In this document: positions 26,541-34,474 of the stretch, piece after piece
Numbering within the stretch: position 1 is the first letter of the stretch
How the letters are laid out: each line of letters starts with the position of its first letter
Origin: Flammeovirgaceae bacterium UBA2366
GTDB lineage: Bacteria > Bacteroidota > Bacteroidia > Cytophagales > Cyclobacteriaceae
Length of the DNA: 64,000 nucleotides
Reading direction: 5' to 3'
Assembly: GCA_002344065.1 (NCBI GenBank)
Contig: DDTK01000004.1
Span: 1 to 64,000, forward strand
Position numbers and translations under genes: made by a program
The notes under the pieces: generated by a model
Databases searched by the model: none
The model's input: only the letters and a program-made list of their open reading frames with translations
What the model was told of the DNA's origin: nothing

Positions 26541-27410
26541 ATGGCTACCAAAATCACCATTCGTGCAACAGTACATGCCCCTGTTGAAAAAGTATGGAAA
26601 CTCTGGACAGGTCCGGAACACATCATGCAATGGAACAACGCTTCAGACGATTGGCATACTCCTCATGCCACCAACGACCTTCGTGTTGGCGGAAAATTCC
26701 TGTCGCACATGGCCGCGAAAGACAGCAGCATGAGTTTCGACTTTGAAGGAACATATTCAAAAGTAGAACCTCACAAAGCCATCGAATACACGATATCGGA
26801 TGGACGAAAAGTAAAAACAACATTTGCAACCGAACATAAGGGCACTTCCGTTGAAACTGTATTTGAAGCCGAGAGCACACACTCCATTGACATGCAACAG
26901 GCCGGCTGGCAGGCCATATTGGACAATTTTAAAAAGTATGCAGAGTCAAAGACTATGTTGGAAAAGCTTCACTTCGAAATTCGGATAAACGCATCAACCG
27001 AAAAAGTTTTCTCAACGATGCTCAACGAAAAAAGTTATAGAGCATGGACTGCAGTATTCAATCCAACTTCGCATTTCAGAGGTTCATGGGCTAAAGGATC
27101 AAAAATACTTTTCATTGGTACAGATGAAAAGGGAAATGAAGGTGGGATGGTTAGTCGGATTCGCGAAAATATTCCAAATGCATATGTATCCATCGAACAT
27201 ATTGGAGTTTTACAAGGCGGCAAAGAAATTACCAGTGGAAAGGATGTTGATGGTTGGGCCGGTTCATTTGAAAACTATACTTATACAAAAGCGGACACCA
27301 ACCAGACACAACTAAAAGTGGACCTGGACTCGAACCCGGAATTTAAATCCTACTTTTTAGAAACCTATCCCAAAGCGTTGAAAATTCTTAAGGAGCTTTG
27401 TGAGCGCTAA
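26541..27410 (+). CDS. Tandem SRPBCC (AHSA1-like) domain protein
   Basis: A 289-residue protein consisting of two START/SRPBCC lipid-binding-like domains. Domain 1, residues 1-135, begins TKITIRATVHAPVEKVWKLW; domain 2, residues 138-289, begins LHFEIRINASTEKVFSTML. Each half resembles a single-domain AHSA1-type protein in length, so this is a fusion. A sequence TACCTTTG at 26508-26515 fits a -7 element for it. It heads a same-strand series of VOC and DUF1801 genes. The ligand is unknown. Confidence 0.9.
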   Translation: MATKITIRATVHAPVEKVWKLWTGPEHIMQWNNASDDWHTPHATNDLRVGGKFLSHMAAKDSSMSFDFEGTYSKVEPHKAIEYTISDGRKVKTTFATEHKGTSVETVFEAESTHSIDMQQAGWQAILDNFKKYAESKTMLEKLHFEIRINASTEKVFSTMLNEKSYRAWTAVFNPTSHFRGSWAKGSKILFIGTDEKGNEGGMVSRIRENIPNAYVSIEHIGVLQGGKEITSGKDVDGWAGSFENYTYTKADTNQTQLKVDLDSNPEFKSYFLETYPKALKILKELCER

Positions 27411-27452
27411 TCCTGTTTGTCAATCATATTAATCTTTTAACATCATACTCCT

Positions 27453-27887
27453 ATGGCCCGTGTAAGTACTTACCTCAACTTTACTAATCAAACCGAGGAA
27501 GCATTTTTGTTTTACCAATCTATTTTTGGAGGCGAGTTTATTGGAGGCATTCAACGCTTTGGTGATATGCCGCCAACGGAAGGCATGCCTACCCTACCTG
27601 AGAAAGATAAAAATCTCGTTTTGCACATGGCACTTCCCATTCTTGGAGGTTATCTGCTGATGGGATCCGATGCCCCAGAATCGATGGGCTTTCACGTAAA
27701 CTTGGGAAACAACATGCACATTAACCTCGAAACTGATACACGCGAAGAAACCGATAGGTTGTTCAACGCGCTTGCTGACGGGGGCAATATTACCATGCCA
27801 CTTCAAGATATGTTTTGGGGCGATTACTTCGGCAGTTGCACCGATAAATTTGGCGTACAGTGGATGGTGAATTGCGCATCAAAATAA
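27453..27887 (+). CDS. VOC family protein, PhnB-like
   Basis: A 144-residue glyoxalase-fold protein of the PhnB/DUF1338-unrelated VOC group: N-terminal LNFTNQTEEAFLFYQSIFGGEF and C-terminal DMFWGDYFGSCTDKFGVQWMVN are the characteristic repeats. Family members are poorly defined, with metal-dependent or resistance roles; metal ligands are not obvious here. It lies 42 bases after the SRPBCC gene. Confidence 0.92.
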   Translation: MARVSTYLNFTNQTEEAFLFYQSIFGGEFIGGIQRFGDMPPTEGMPTLPEKDKNLVLHMALPILGGYLLMGSDAPESMGFHVNLGNNMHINLETDTREETDRLFNALADGGNITMPLQDMFWGDYFGSCTDKFGVQWMVNCASK

Positions 27888-27898
27888 AATCGCAGTAT

Positions 27899-28735
27899 AT
27901 GACAAAATCCATTTACCCCTGCCTGTGGTTTGATGGTCAGGCAGAAGAAGCTGCAAAATTGTATTGCTCCGTTTTCAATAATTCAGTCATTACAGAAAGA
28001 AATCCAATCGTTGTCAGGTTTGAACTGGACGGCTTTCGGGTGATGGGTTTGAATGGCGGGCCAAAATTTAAAATCAATCCATCCATTTCACTATTTGTTT
28101 ATTGTACCAGCGAAGAAGAGACCGAACGCATTTACAACGCCTTGATTGCAGGGGGCACCGCGTTGATGCCGTTGGATAAATATCCTTGGAGTGCGAAGTA
28201 TGGATGGCTGCAGGATAAGGTCAGCATGACCTGGCAGATTTCGGTGGTGGATAAACCGGGGACTCCTTCTTCCATTAGGCCAAGTCTGCTTTTCACCTCA
28301 TCTCAATTTGGGCGAGCCGAAGAAGCCATCAATCTATATGGCTCCATTTTTAAAAATTCATCTACTGAGTTACTTTTTCATCATGAACCGGGCGATCCGA
28401 ATGCAGGAAAGGTCTTGTATTCCGAATTCCAGCTGAATAACTATCCGCTTATAGCGATGGATGGACCGGGTGAGCATGGATATACTTTTAGCGAGGGTGT
28501 ATCCCTGGTGGTAGAATGCGAAACGCAGGAAGAAATTGATCACTACTGGATGAAGTTAACGGAAGGTGGCCGTGAAGATATGTGCGGCTGGCTGAAAGAT
28601 AAGTTTGGTGTATCGTGGCAGATTGTTCCCAGTATATTGGGTAAATTGATGAGTGATCCTGAGAAAGCACCACGGGTTATGCAGGCTTTTCTTCAGATGC
28701 GAAAATTTGATATTGCTGCTTTACTCCGTGCGTGA
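27899..28735 (+). CDS. Tandem VOC family protein
   Basis: About 278 residues from the ATG at 27899, chosen because it begins TKSIYPCLWFDGQAEEAAKLY, the family's N-terminus; the upstream TTG-type reading would overlap the previous gene. Two related halves are seen: the second starts at PSLLFTSSQFGRAEEAINLYGSIFKN (about residue 130). Each half is close to the 3-demethylubiquinone-9 3-methyltransferase-like VOC family, which is a misleading historical name. It is probably a fused dimer. Function unknown. Confidence 0.9.
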   Translation: MTKSIYPCLWFDGQAEEAAKLYCSVFNNSVITERNPIVVRFELDGFRVMGLNGGPKFKINPSISLFVYCTSEEETERIYNALIAGGTALMPLDKYPWSAKYGWLQDKVSMTWQISVVDKPGTPSSIRPSLLFTSSQFGRAEEAINLYGSIFKNSSTELLFHHEPGDPNAGKVLYSEFQLNNYPLIAMDGPGEHGYTFSEGVSLVVECETQEEIDHYWMKLTEGGREDMCGWLKDKFGVSWQIVPSILGKLMSDPEKAPRVMQAFLQMRKFDIAALLRA

Positions 28736-28742
28736 TTATACC

Positions 28743-28955
28743 ATGGTAGAAGTTTTTAAAACCAACGTAGTAGACCCAACCGCTGCCGAGAAAATTACTT
28801 TTGAACTCAATCAAATTATTCCGATGACCCGAATTAATTTCGATCTTGATGATTGTGATAGGATTCTTCGGGTAGAGGTTAGCTCCGAACATGCTGCTAC
28901 TCTTGTTCAGAAGCATGTTCAAAAAGAAGGATTTATTTGTGAAGTCTTAGAATAG
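28743..28955 (+). CDS. Small conserved-looking protein, HMA-like fold suspected
   Basis: A 70-residue protein from the ATG at 28743, seven bases after the VOC gene and seven before the DUF1801 gene, so expression in this operon is likely. The composition (VEVFKTNVVDPTAAEKITFEL, then INFDLDDCDRILRVEV, then HVQKEGFICEVLE) suggests a beta-alpha-beta fold like heavy-metal-associated domains, but the metal-binding CxxC is absent. I do not recognise a named family. Confidence 0.75.
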   Translation: MVEVFKTNVVDPTAAEKITFELNQIIPMTRINFDLDDCDRILRVEVSSEHAATLVQKHVQKEGFICEVLE

Positions 28956-28962
28956 AAAAACC

Positions 28963-29364
28963 ATGAAAACGAAAGACTTTAAAGACATCGATTCATACAT
29001 CCTTATATTTCCAAAAGATGTTCAGATCTTATTGCAACAGCTTCGTGAAACCATTCGCAAAGCAGCCCCGCAGGCAGAAGAGGCCATACGCTATCAAATG
29101 CCCACCTTTAAAATGGAAGGCAACCTGGTTCACTTTGCTGCCTATAAAAATCACATTGGGTTTTATCCGGCACCTTCCGGACTACTTGCCTTTCAAAAAG
29201 AAATTTCGAAATACAAACACTCTAAAGGTGCCGTTCAGTTTCCGCTAGATAAACCGCTGCCTCTCGGCCTGATTACAAAAATTGTAAAGTATAGAGTTAA
29301 GAAAAATCTGGAAAAGCTGAAGTCAAAAAAAACTGGTCAAAAAAACTTTAGCTCACCACTTTGA
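28963..29364 (+). CDS. DUF1801 (YdhG-like) family protein
   Basis: A 133-residue basic protein with the family landmarks IRKAAPQAEEAIRYQMPTFK, LVHFAAYKNHIGFYPAP and KGAVQFPLDKPLP. The family includes the frataxin-related YdhG/FRA group and its role, possibly iron-related, is unsettled. It ends the operon that starts with the SRPBCC gene and overlaps the oppositely oriented oxidoreductase gene by 17 bases. Confidence 0.93.
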   Translation: MKTKDFKDIDSYILIFPKDVQILLQQLRETIRKAAPQAEEAIRYQMPTFKMEGNLVHFAAYKNHIGFYPAPSGLLAFQKEISKYKHSKGAVQFPLDKPLPLGLITKIVKYRVKKNLEKLKSKKTGQKNFSSPL

Positions 29365-30004
29365 AATTAAACGCTCCATTCTGCGTTGCGCCCCATACCC
29401 GCAGCCAGATGGGCAATACTGCTTCAGTGCCACGCGCGTTGGTGATATCGCCCAGGTCAAGAATGTTTTGTTCCTTCCAGCCAAACTCTTTTAACAACGA
29501 TTTCACTTTTGCCTTGGACTCAGCATCATTTCCACAGATGAAATTTGTATGGTCACCGCCACCAATCATGTTGGGGTTTACCATCAATCCACACCACATG
29601 GTATTGAGGGTTTTTACAACTTTTGCTTTCGGGAATGTCTTTTGAATTTCCTCACCTAATGAATTCGTATTCGATAATGCCGGAAGTAAACTGGCCGGTT
29701 GGCCTTTACTGAAATCAAGCGGGTTGGACACATCAATAATGATCTTTCCATTAAGGGCATCACCGGCCAACTGCAACGCTTCAATAGAGCCATCACCTTT
29801 TGTACAGTTGAAGACCAGTTCGCCAAACCTTGCAGCATCGGCATAGGTGCCTGCACTGGCGCCAGTTTTATGTTTGCTTTCAAATGCTTTTGCTTTTTCA
29901 TTGTTCGCGTTCCGCGACCCCATCATTACTTGATGACCCAATTCAATTAATCGTGAACCGATGGTGTCGCCCACCATGCCGGTTCCAAATACTGCTATTT
30001 TCAT
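29348..30004 (-). CDS. NADPH-dependent F420 reductase-like protein
   Basis: A 218-residue Rossmann-fold oxidoreductase: MKIAVFGTGMVGDTIGSRL at the N-terminus (GxGxxG), MGSRNANNEKAKAF, and ISVSNPLDFSKG-like IIDVSNPLDFSKG near residue 92. It is a paralogue of the gene at 20448. A consensus promoter with a small palindrome lies upstream and hxlR is divergent, so the HxlR protein probably regulates it. Coenzyme F420 is not expected in Bacteroidota; NADPH is the likely cofactor. Confidence 0.9.
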   Translation of the reverse strand: MKIAVFGTGMVGDTIGSRLIELGHQVMMGSRNANNEKAKAFESKHKTGASAGTYADAARFGELVFNCTKGDGSIEALQLAGDALNGKIIIDVSNPLDFSKGQPASLLPALSNTNSLGEEIQKTFPKAKVVKTLNTMWCGLMVNPNMIGGGDHTNFICGNDAESKAKVKSLLKEFGWKEQNILDLGDITNARGTEAVLPIWLRVWGATQNGAFNFKVVS

Positions 30005-30031
30005 TTTTTATATCGTTTAGTTATTTACTTT

Positions 30032-30071
30032 CAAAAGTATAGCTTTGCACTACGTCAGACAATAACATGTC
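30032..30071 (-). promoter_or_regulatory. Promoter of the F420-reductase-like gene with possible HxlR site
   Basis: Minus-strand TTG (30060-30062), 20-nt spacer and TACTTTTG (30032-30039) match the consensus. A small inverted repeat GACA-N6-TGTC (30058-30071) overlaps the -33 box and another, TACTTT-CA-AAAGTA (30026-30039), covers the -7 box; either could be an operator for the divergent HxlR regulator. Confidence 0.65.
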
Positions 30072-30150
30072 GGAATGGAAAGGGACTATCAACCTTGACG
30101 GAAATGGCTGATTGCATTTAGAATCCAGAAAAAAAATCTGAAAAAATTTT

Positions 30151-30528
30151 ATGAAAATTAATGACGAGCAGTACAAGTTTATCATCGATGGCCAAGATTA
30201 TCATTGCGCCCTGGACATAACTTCGGCCTTTATTGGGGGAAAATGGAAGACTGTGGTGTTGTGGTACCTGCGCAATACCAAGCGAAGATTCAGCGAATTG
30301 AAAGAAGTCATTCCCGATATCACCGACAAAATGCTTTCACTCCAATTGCGGGCACTCGAAGATGACGGACTGGTAAAGCGCACGATTTATCCGGAAGTAC
30401 CACCCCGTGTGGAGTATGAACTGACGAAAGAAGGACAATCGCTACTTCCTGTGCTGGAAGCGATGGCCGTCTGGGGACGAACCAAAGCAAAAAAGGATGG
30501 GAAGATGGTGAAGGTTACTGTCAGCTAA
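30151..30528 (+). CDS. HxlR family transcriptional regulator
   Basis: A 125-residue winged-helix regulator with DITSAFIGGKWKTVVLWYLR, the recognition region FSELKEVIPDITDKMLSLQLRALEDDGLV and wing PPRVEYELTKEG. A Cys at residue 18 (DYHCALDI) sits where several HxlR proteins carry a redox-sensing cysteine, so electrophile sensing is possible. Divergent from the reductase-like gene. Confidence 0.93.
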   Translation: MKINDEQYKFIIDGQDYHCALDITSAFIGGKWKTVVLWYLRNTKRRFSELKEVIPDITDKMLSLQLRALEDDGLVKRTIYPEVPPRVEYELTKEGQSLLPVLEAMAVWGRTKAKKDGKMVKVTVS

Positions 30529-30577
30529 TCCACTCTCATTAAACTTATCGTAGTACAATTAGTCTAAACGTTTAACC

Positions 30578-31669
30578 ATGCATCCGCTTCGCCTTTTAAT
30601 CCTCATTAGTATTGTAACTGCTTGCAGCAAGGAGTCTGATCCAACTCCACCCGCTCAAATATTATACTTTCCGCCCATCGGTTCCACCACTTGGGAAACC
30701 ACCGACCCAGCCAGCCTCGGATGGAACACTGCAAAAATTGCTGAACTCGATGCCTTCATGACGAACACCAATACCCGTGCTATAATCGTTTTACAAAACG
30801 GAAGAATAGTAATTGAAAAATATGCAGGTAAACAACTCGTCACTACTACACTTGATTTTACATCAAGTAGCAACTGGTACTGGGCATCAGCCGGTAAAAC
30901 TTTAACGGCCGCTATCATTGGTATTGCTGAAGCACAGGGAAAAATCAATCTGCAAACAAAAACTTCTACTTATCTGGGTACAGGGTGGACAAACCTTACC
31001 CTCGCTCAGGAAAATAATATTACTGTTCTTCATCAACTCACCATGACTACAGGTTTGGATGACGGGGTGGCTAATCGAGATTGTACCGATCCTTCTTGCC
31101 TGATTTATAAAGCCGTACCCGGCTCACGTTGGGCCTACCATAATGCCCCTTATACGTTACTGGATGGTGTGATTGCCAATGCGACAGGCAAAACGCTAAA
31201 CAACTATTTATCGGACGAACTTAAATCAAAAACGGGAATGGACGGACAATACATTCAAACCGGTGAAAACAATGTCTATTACAGTACACCACGGTCGATG
31301 GCTCGCTTCGGATTGCTACTCCTTAATAAAGGTAAATGGGACCAAACACAGGTTGTTCCAGAATCGTTTCTTAACCTGATGATTACCTCATCACAATCCA
31401 TGAATCCATCCTACGGATATCTTACCTGGCTTAATGGTAAATCTTCATACCTGCTTCCGGCACCCGGTCAAATCAACATCAATGCTTCCATCACGCCCAA
31501 TGCACCCATAGATATGTTTGCCGCCATGGGAAAAAATGGACAGCTCATTAACGTGATTCCATCAAAACAATTGGTGGTTATCCGTGTAGGTGATGCGCCC
31601 GACACTAGCCTGGTACCCTATACGTTTCAAAATGACCTCTGGACAAAATTGAATGAAATTATTCCTTAG
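30578..31669 (+). CDS. Beta-lactamase-family serine hydrolase lipoprotein
   Basis: A 363-residue lipoprotein (lipobox VTAC, Cys about residue 13) with a serine-hydrolase/class C beta-lactamase domain. The SxxK motif is SAGK near residue 109 (YWASAGKTLTA), the second motif is YHN (WAYHNAPYTLL), and a glycine-rich third motif is not clear. It is a close paralogue of the gene at 34475 with the same order of motifs (KTGMDGQ, NVYYST-RSMARFGLLLLNKGKW). The substrate, whether peptide, ester or lactam, is unknown. Confidence 0.92.
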   Translation: MHPLRLLILISIVTACSKESDPTPPAQILYFPPIGSTTWETTDPASLGWNTAKIAELDAFMTNTNTRAIIVLQNGRIVIEKYAGKQLVTTTLDFTSSSNWYWASAGKTLTAAIIGIAEAQGKINLQTKTSTYLGTGWTNLTLAQENNITVLHQLTMTTGLDDGVANRDCTDPSCLIYKAVPGSRWAYHNAPYTLLDGVIANATGKTLNNYLSDELKSKTGMDGQYIQTGENNVYYSTPRSMARFGLLLLNKGKWDQTQVVPESFLNLMITSSQSMNPSYGYLTWLNGKSSYLLPAPGQININASITPNAPIDMFAAMGKNGQLINVIPSKQLVVIRVGDAPDTSLVPYTFQNDLWTKLNEIIP

Positions 31670-31688
31670 AAATTTTCGTATTACTGAT

Positions 31689-32849
31689 TTACTCTGTAAT
31701 ACTTAAAACCAACTCCTGCTCAAAATCACGAAACACCTGGCGAAGTGCTGTATCACCATCGGTGCCGTAATTCACAAAGAAAATCATCAGATTATTGCCG
31801 CTGGTAGGAAAAGCAAACAAGTCGGCACTATACCCCAGATCGCGCCCGGAATGACCCACACCGGTATGCGTGGTAAAATTTTTGAACTTCCGCATCATGC
31901 CCACACCAAGATCGTTGAATTCATCTTCTACAATGAAGTCCATCATAGTGGCAAGGCTCTCTGCTGAGATTAGTGTATTGTTATAGTAAACAGCATCCAT
32001 AAATTTTTCAAGATCAAGTGTGGTACTATAGACTCCGCCATAGCCATTTCCACTTCCGGTAATAAGGTTGGATACGTTTACAATCGTGTTGTTATTATAA
32101 AGATCATAATAGCCCTGGGCGGTAGTGTTGGGAAGTTTTTCCTGACTCTGATAATACGTGTTGGTCATGCCTAACGGTTGCCAGATCATTTCGCGCAATG
32201 CCTGGCCGTGCCTATAGCCTAATACTTTATCCAGGCACATGCCCACAAAAATGGTATTCGTATTACTATACTCCACGCCCTGATTAGGAGCAAAGTATGA
32301 ATCCTTACCATATACGAATTTCAGAAGCTCTTCAGCATCCCAGTTTTTGTTGGGATTATTCAGTACTGCGAGGTAGAATTCCGAATCGGTAATGAGATCG
32401 TAAAAGCCAGTAGTATGTTGTAAGCAATTTCGGATAGTTACCTGATCGGCATTCTTAACTTTTGAAATAATTTTTGAATCAACATACTTGGAGATGGGGT
32501 CGTCAATATTCAGTTTGCCCTGTTCCTGCAACATAAAAGTCAATGTCCCTACCATAAACTTGGTAATGCTGGCAGCTTTGGAGGGATGACAGGGCAGAAA
32601 GGGGATATTGCGATCGATGTCAGCTTTGCCGGCATGCCCTATCCATGTTCCATTGTCATCACGTACCAATGCAGAAATACCCGGCAGTCCTTTTTTTACA
32701 TACTTATCTAAAATACCCTGATATACTGCAGCGTTTGGGTGTGAAGGAAAACTCGTATAAACGCATTCATCCGTTGGACCGATATCTGCTTCCTTGCAGG
32801 AGAGAACCAACATCACTAGTGATAAAGAAAATTTTATTGTTGCTCTCAT
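31689..32849 (-). CDS. Beta-lactamase-family serine hydrolase lipoprotein
   Basis: A 386-residue exported protein with a Cys after an N-terminal hydrophobic stretch (LVLSCKEAD). Active-site motifs are SxxK as SITK (KAASITKFMVG, near residue 92) and YSN (EYSNTNTIF), with HSGRDLGYS in place of the KTG strand, which is the DD-peptidase/esterase pattern. It is only distantly related to the two neighbours at 30578 and 34475. It starts directly after the stop of the membrane-protein gene upstream (32850), so they form one operon. Confidence 0.9.
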   Translation of the reverse strand: MRATIKFSLSLVMLVLSCKEADIGPTDECVYTSFPSHPNAAVYQGILDKYVKKGLPGISALVRDDNGTWIGHAGKADIDRNIPFLPCHPSKAASITKFMVGTLTFMLQEQGKLNIDDPISKYVDSKIISKVKNADQVTIRNCLQHTTGFYDLITDSEFYLAVLNNPNKNWDAEELLKFVYGKDSYFAPNQGVEYSNTNTIFVGMCLDKVLGYRHGQALREMIWQPLGMTNTYYQSQEKLPNTTAQGYYDLYNNNTIVNVSNLITGSGNGYGGVYSTTLDLEKFMDAVYYNNTLISAESLATMMDFIVEDEFNDLGVGMMRKFKNFTTHTGVGHSGRDLGYSADLFAFPTSGNNLMIFFVNYGTDGDTALRQVFRDFEQELVLSITE

Positions 32850-33446
32850 CTAGTTTATGGATTTATGAAGGCCCAACTGAATAGTGTTGTAAGGCAGCAA
32901 TGGAACATAAGACTTTACAAAAGGACCCTGCAAAATCACACCATAATTGAGCGATAAACTAAAACTGCTGTTCACCCTGTACAAACCTGAAAAAGAAATT
33001 TTACCCATGCCCTGTGCCCGGCCAAGATTTTTAATTTTCTCGTACTCACCATCATCATTGAGTTCAAACCGGTCTGTACCCGGAATGCTGTGCAGATACC
33101 CTACTCCCAGATGGGCCCGGAGTGCAAAATTTTTTCCGGTGTTGAGGCGGTAAACCGTTTCCGTAAATAATGGAATACTGTGTTGGACAAACCGGTGATA
33201 GATATAACCGAGATTAAAAGTCTGCTCCCACGCATGCTTACCCTTTTCGCTCCACACCAACCCGGTACCAACTGTTACGTACGGATGAAAATTTGTGTAA
33301 AATAGTTGAGGTGCGCCCAGAAAAGGTAAGGCTGTAACGGCATTGCCGGCTTCAACAGAAATAGTTGATAACTTTCGTTGAGCCATACTTTGGTGACAGC
33401 CCCAAGTCAATACGATAAGTAGAAACGTTTTAAATCTGTACCACAT
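32850..33446 (-). CDS. Exported protein of unknown function, probably outer-membrane
   Basis: A 198-residue protein with a signal peptide (about residues 1-22, ending SMAQ) and a strand-rich body with repeated aromatic-Gly patterns (GTGLVWSEKGKHAWEQTFNLGYIYHRF; LRAHLGVGYLH; SFSLSLNYGVILQGPF). It looks like a small outer-membrane barrel. It is immediately upstream of the serine hydrolase gene. I do not recognise a family. Confidence 0.75.
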   Translation of the reverse strand: MWYRFKTFLLIVLTWGCHQSMAQRKLSTISVEAGNAVTALPFLGAPQLFYTNFHPYVTVGTGLVWSEKGKHAWEQTFNLGYIYHRFVQHSIPLFTETVYRLNTGKNFALRAHLGVGYLHSIPGTDRFELNDDGEYEKIKNLGRAQGMGKISFSGLYRVNSSFSLSLNYGVILQGPFVKSYVPLLPYNTIQLGLHKSIN

Positions 33447-33550
33447 AGGCGATGAATGAAATCAAAAATAATACCAATTGGGTTATATCTCAATTTCACA
33501 TGCCGTTGTTCGGATTTATACAATGACCTGCGCATATGAAAAATAATAAC

Positions 33551-34219
33551 CTAGTGCAGCTTATATAATCTTTTTCGGACAGTAAAGAACAGGATAAATC
33601 CAAGAAAGCCCTCTAAAAACGGAATACCTAATTGCAGTGACAAGTCAGGATAATAAATCGCCAGGCCTACAACGGTGATGAGCATAATGAATCCAAGCCA
33701 GCTCCAATACGAGCTCTCCATCACTTTCAAAGGCACATGAACAACTTTCACATGGTCAACAAATAAAAACTGTAATGATCTCAGGTCCCAAACCAAAAGA
33801 TAAGTAACGGCCAATAGCATCAAACCCGTAACAACGGGTGTACCGGTAAATTGATAGGCCACCGTTATGATGAATATATTCAGGATGAGTCCAAAAAAAA
33901 TCACTGCCCCAAGCCTTGCGAAACGTTGAGTCATTAACATGGCACCAGCAATAATTTGAGTCCACCCGATAAACTGCCAGTACATGCCTGAATCGACCAT
34001 CACCTTAAAAAACTGTTGCATAGGCTCCAGGTCCTGAATAGGTTTATCAAGAGAGCCCATCAGGTTAACTTTTGCAGCGGTAACCTTGCCCATGCCAAAA
34101 GCGGCAATTACAAACGCCCCGCCAATCAGGTAGCGCAGGTAAATGGTGAAAATCTGAAGAAAGGTTTTCTGCTTCCAGTGATCGATAAACATGGGTATAT
34201 TCATAGCAGAAGTTTTCAC
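33551..34219 (-). CDS. DoxX-like integral membrane protein
   Basis: A 222-residue protein with about six hydrophobic segments: YLRYLIGGAFVIAAFGMG, YWQFIGWTQIIAGAMLM and further helices. The first half matches the four-helix DoxX family in layout (motif IGWTQIIAGAMLMTQRFARLGAV) and an extra C-terminal pair of helices follows. DoxX-like proteins are thought to take part in redox metabolism at the membrane. The function here is not known. The 255 bases upstream hold the promoter of the divergent serine hydrolase. Confidence 0.78.
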   Translation of the reverse strand: MKTSAMNIPMFIDHWKQKTFLQIFTIYLRYLIGGAFVIAAFGMGKVTAAKVNLMGSLDKPIQDLEPMQQFFKVMVDSGMYWQFIGWTQIIAGAMLMTQRFARLGAVIFFGLILNIFIITVAYQFTGTPVVTGLMLLAVTYLLVWDLRSLQFLFVDHVKVVHVPLKVMESSYWSWLGFIMLITVVGLAIYYPDLSLQLGIPFLEGFLGFILFFTVRKRLYKLH

Positions 34220-34425
34220 CCAGACGACACTGATTTCAATATGTTACAAAGCGGGCATTCCCATTGTGTCTGCTGTCACCCTGCCACTTAATCTAAAATG
34301 CTTAGGATAAAATCCTTTGTGGCTATAAACAATAGCACTGCTCATCCCTGGTTTCAATTTCAGAGGGTTACCTGCACCAACTTATATAGATTTAACTGTG
34401 TATTAGACCCTTTCGAGGGCTATAC

Positions 34426-34454
34426 TTGAGACTTTTGACCTATAGGTACCTTTT
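34426..34454 (+). promoter_or_regulatory. Promoter of the second serine hydrolase
   Basis: TTG (34426-34428), 18-nt spacer and TACCTTTT (34447-34454) fit TTG-N18-TAnnTTTG with one mismatch. The ATG is 20 bases downstream. Elsewhere in the 255-base intergenic space (34220-34474) I see only a short palindrome AGGAT-AAA-ATCCT at 34304-34316. Confidence 0.45.
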
Positions 34455-34474
34455 ATACTCGAATTTTTCTGCTT

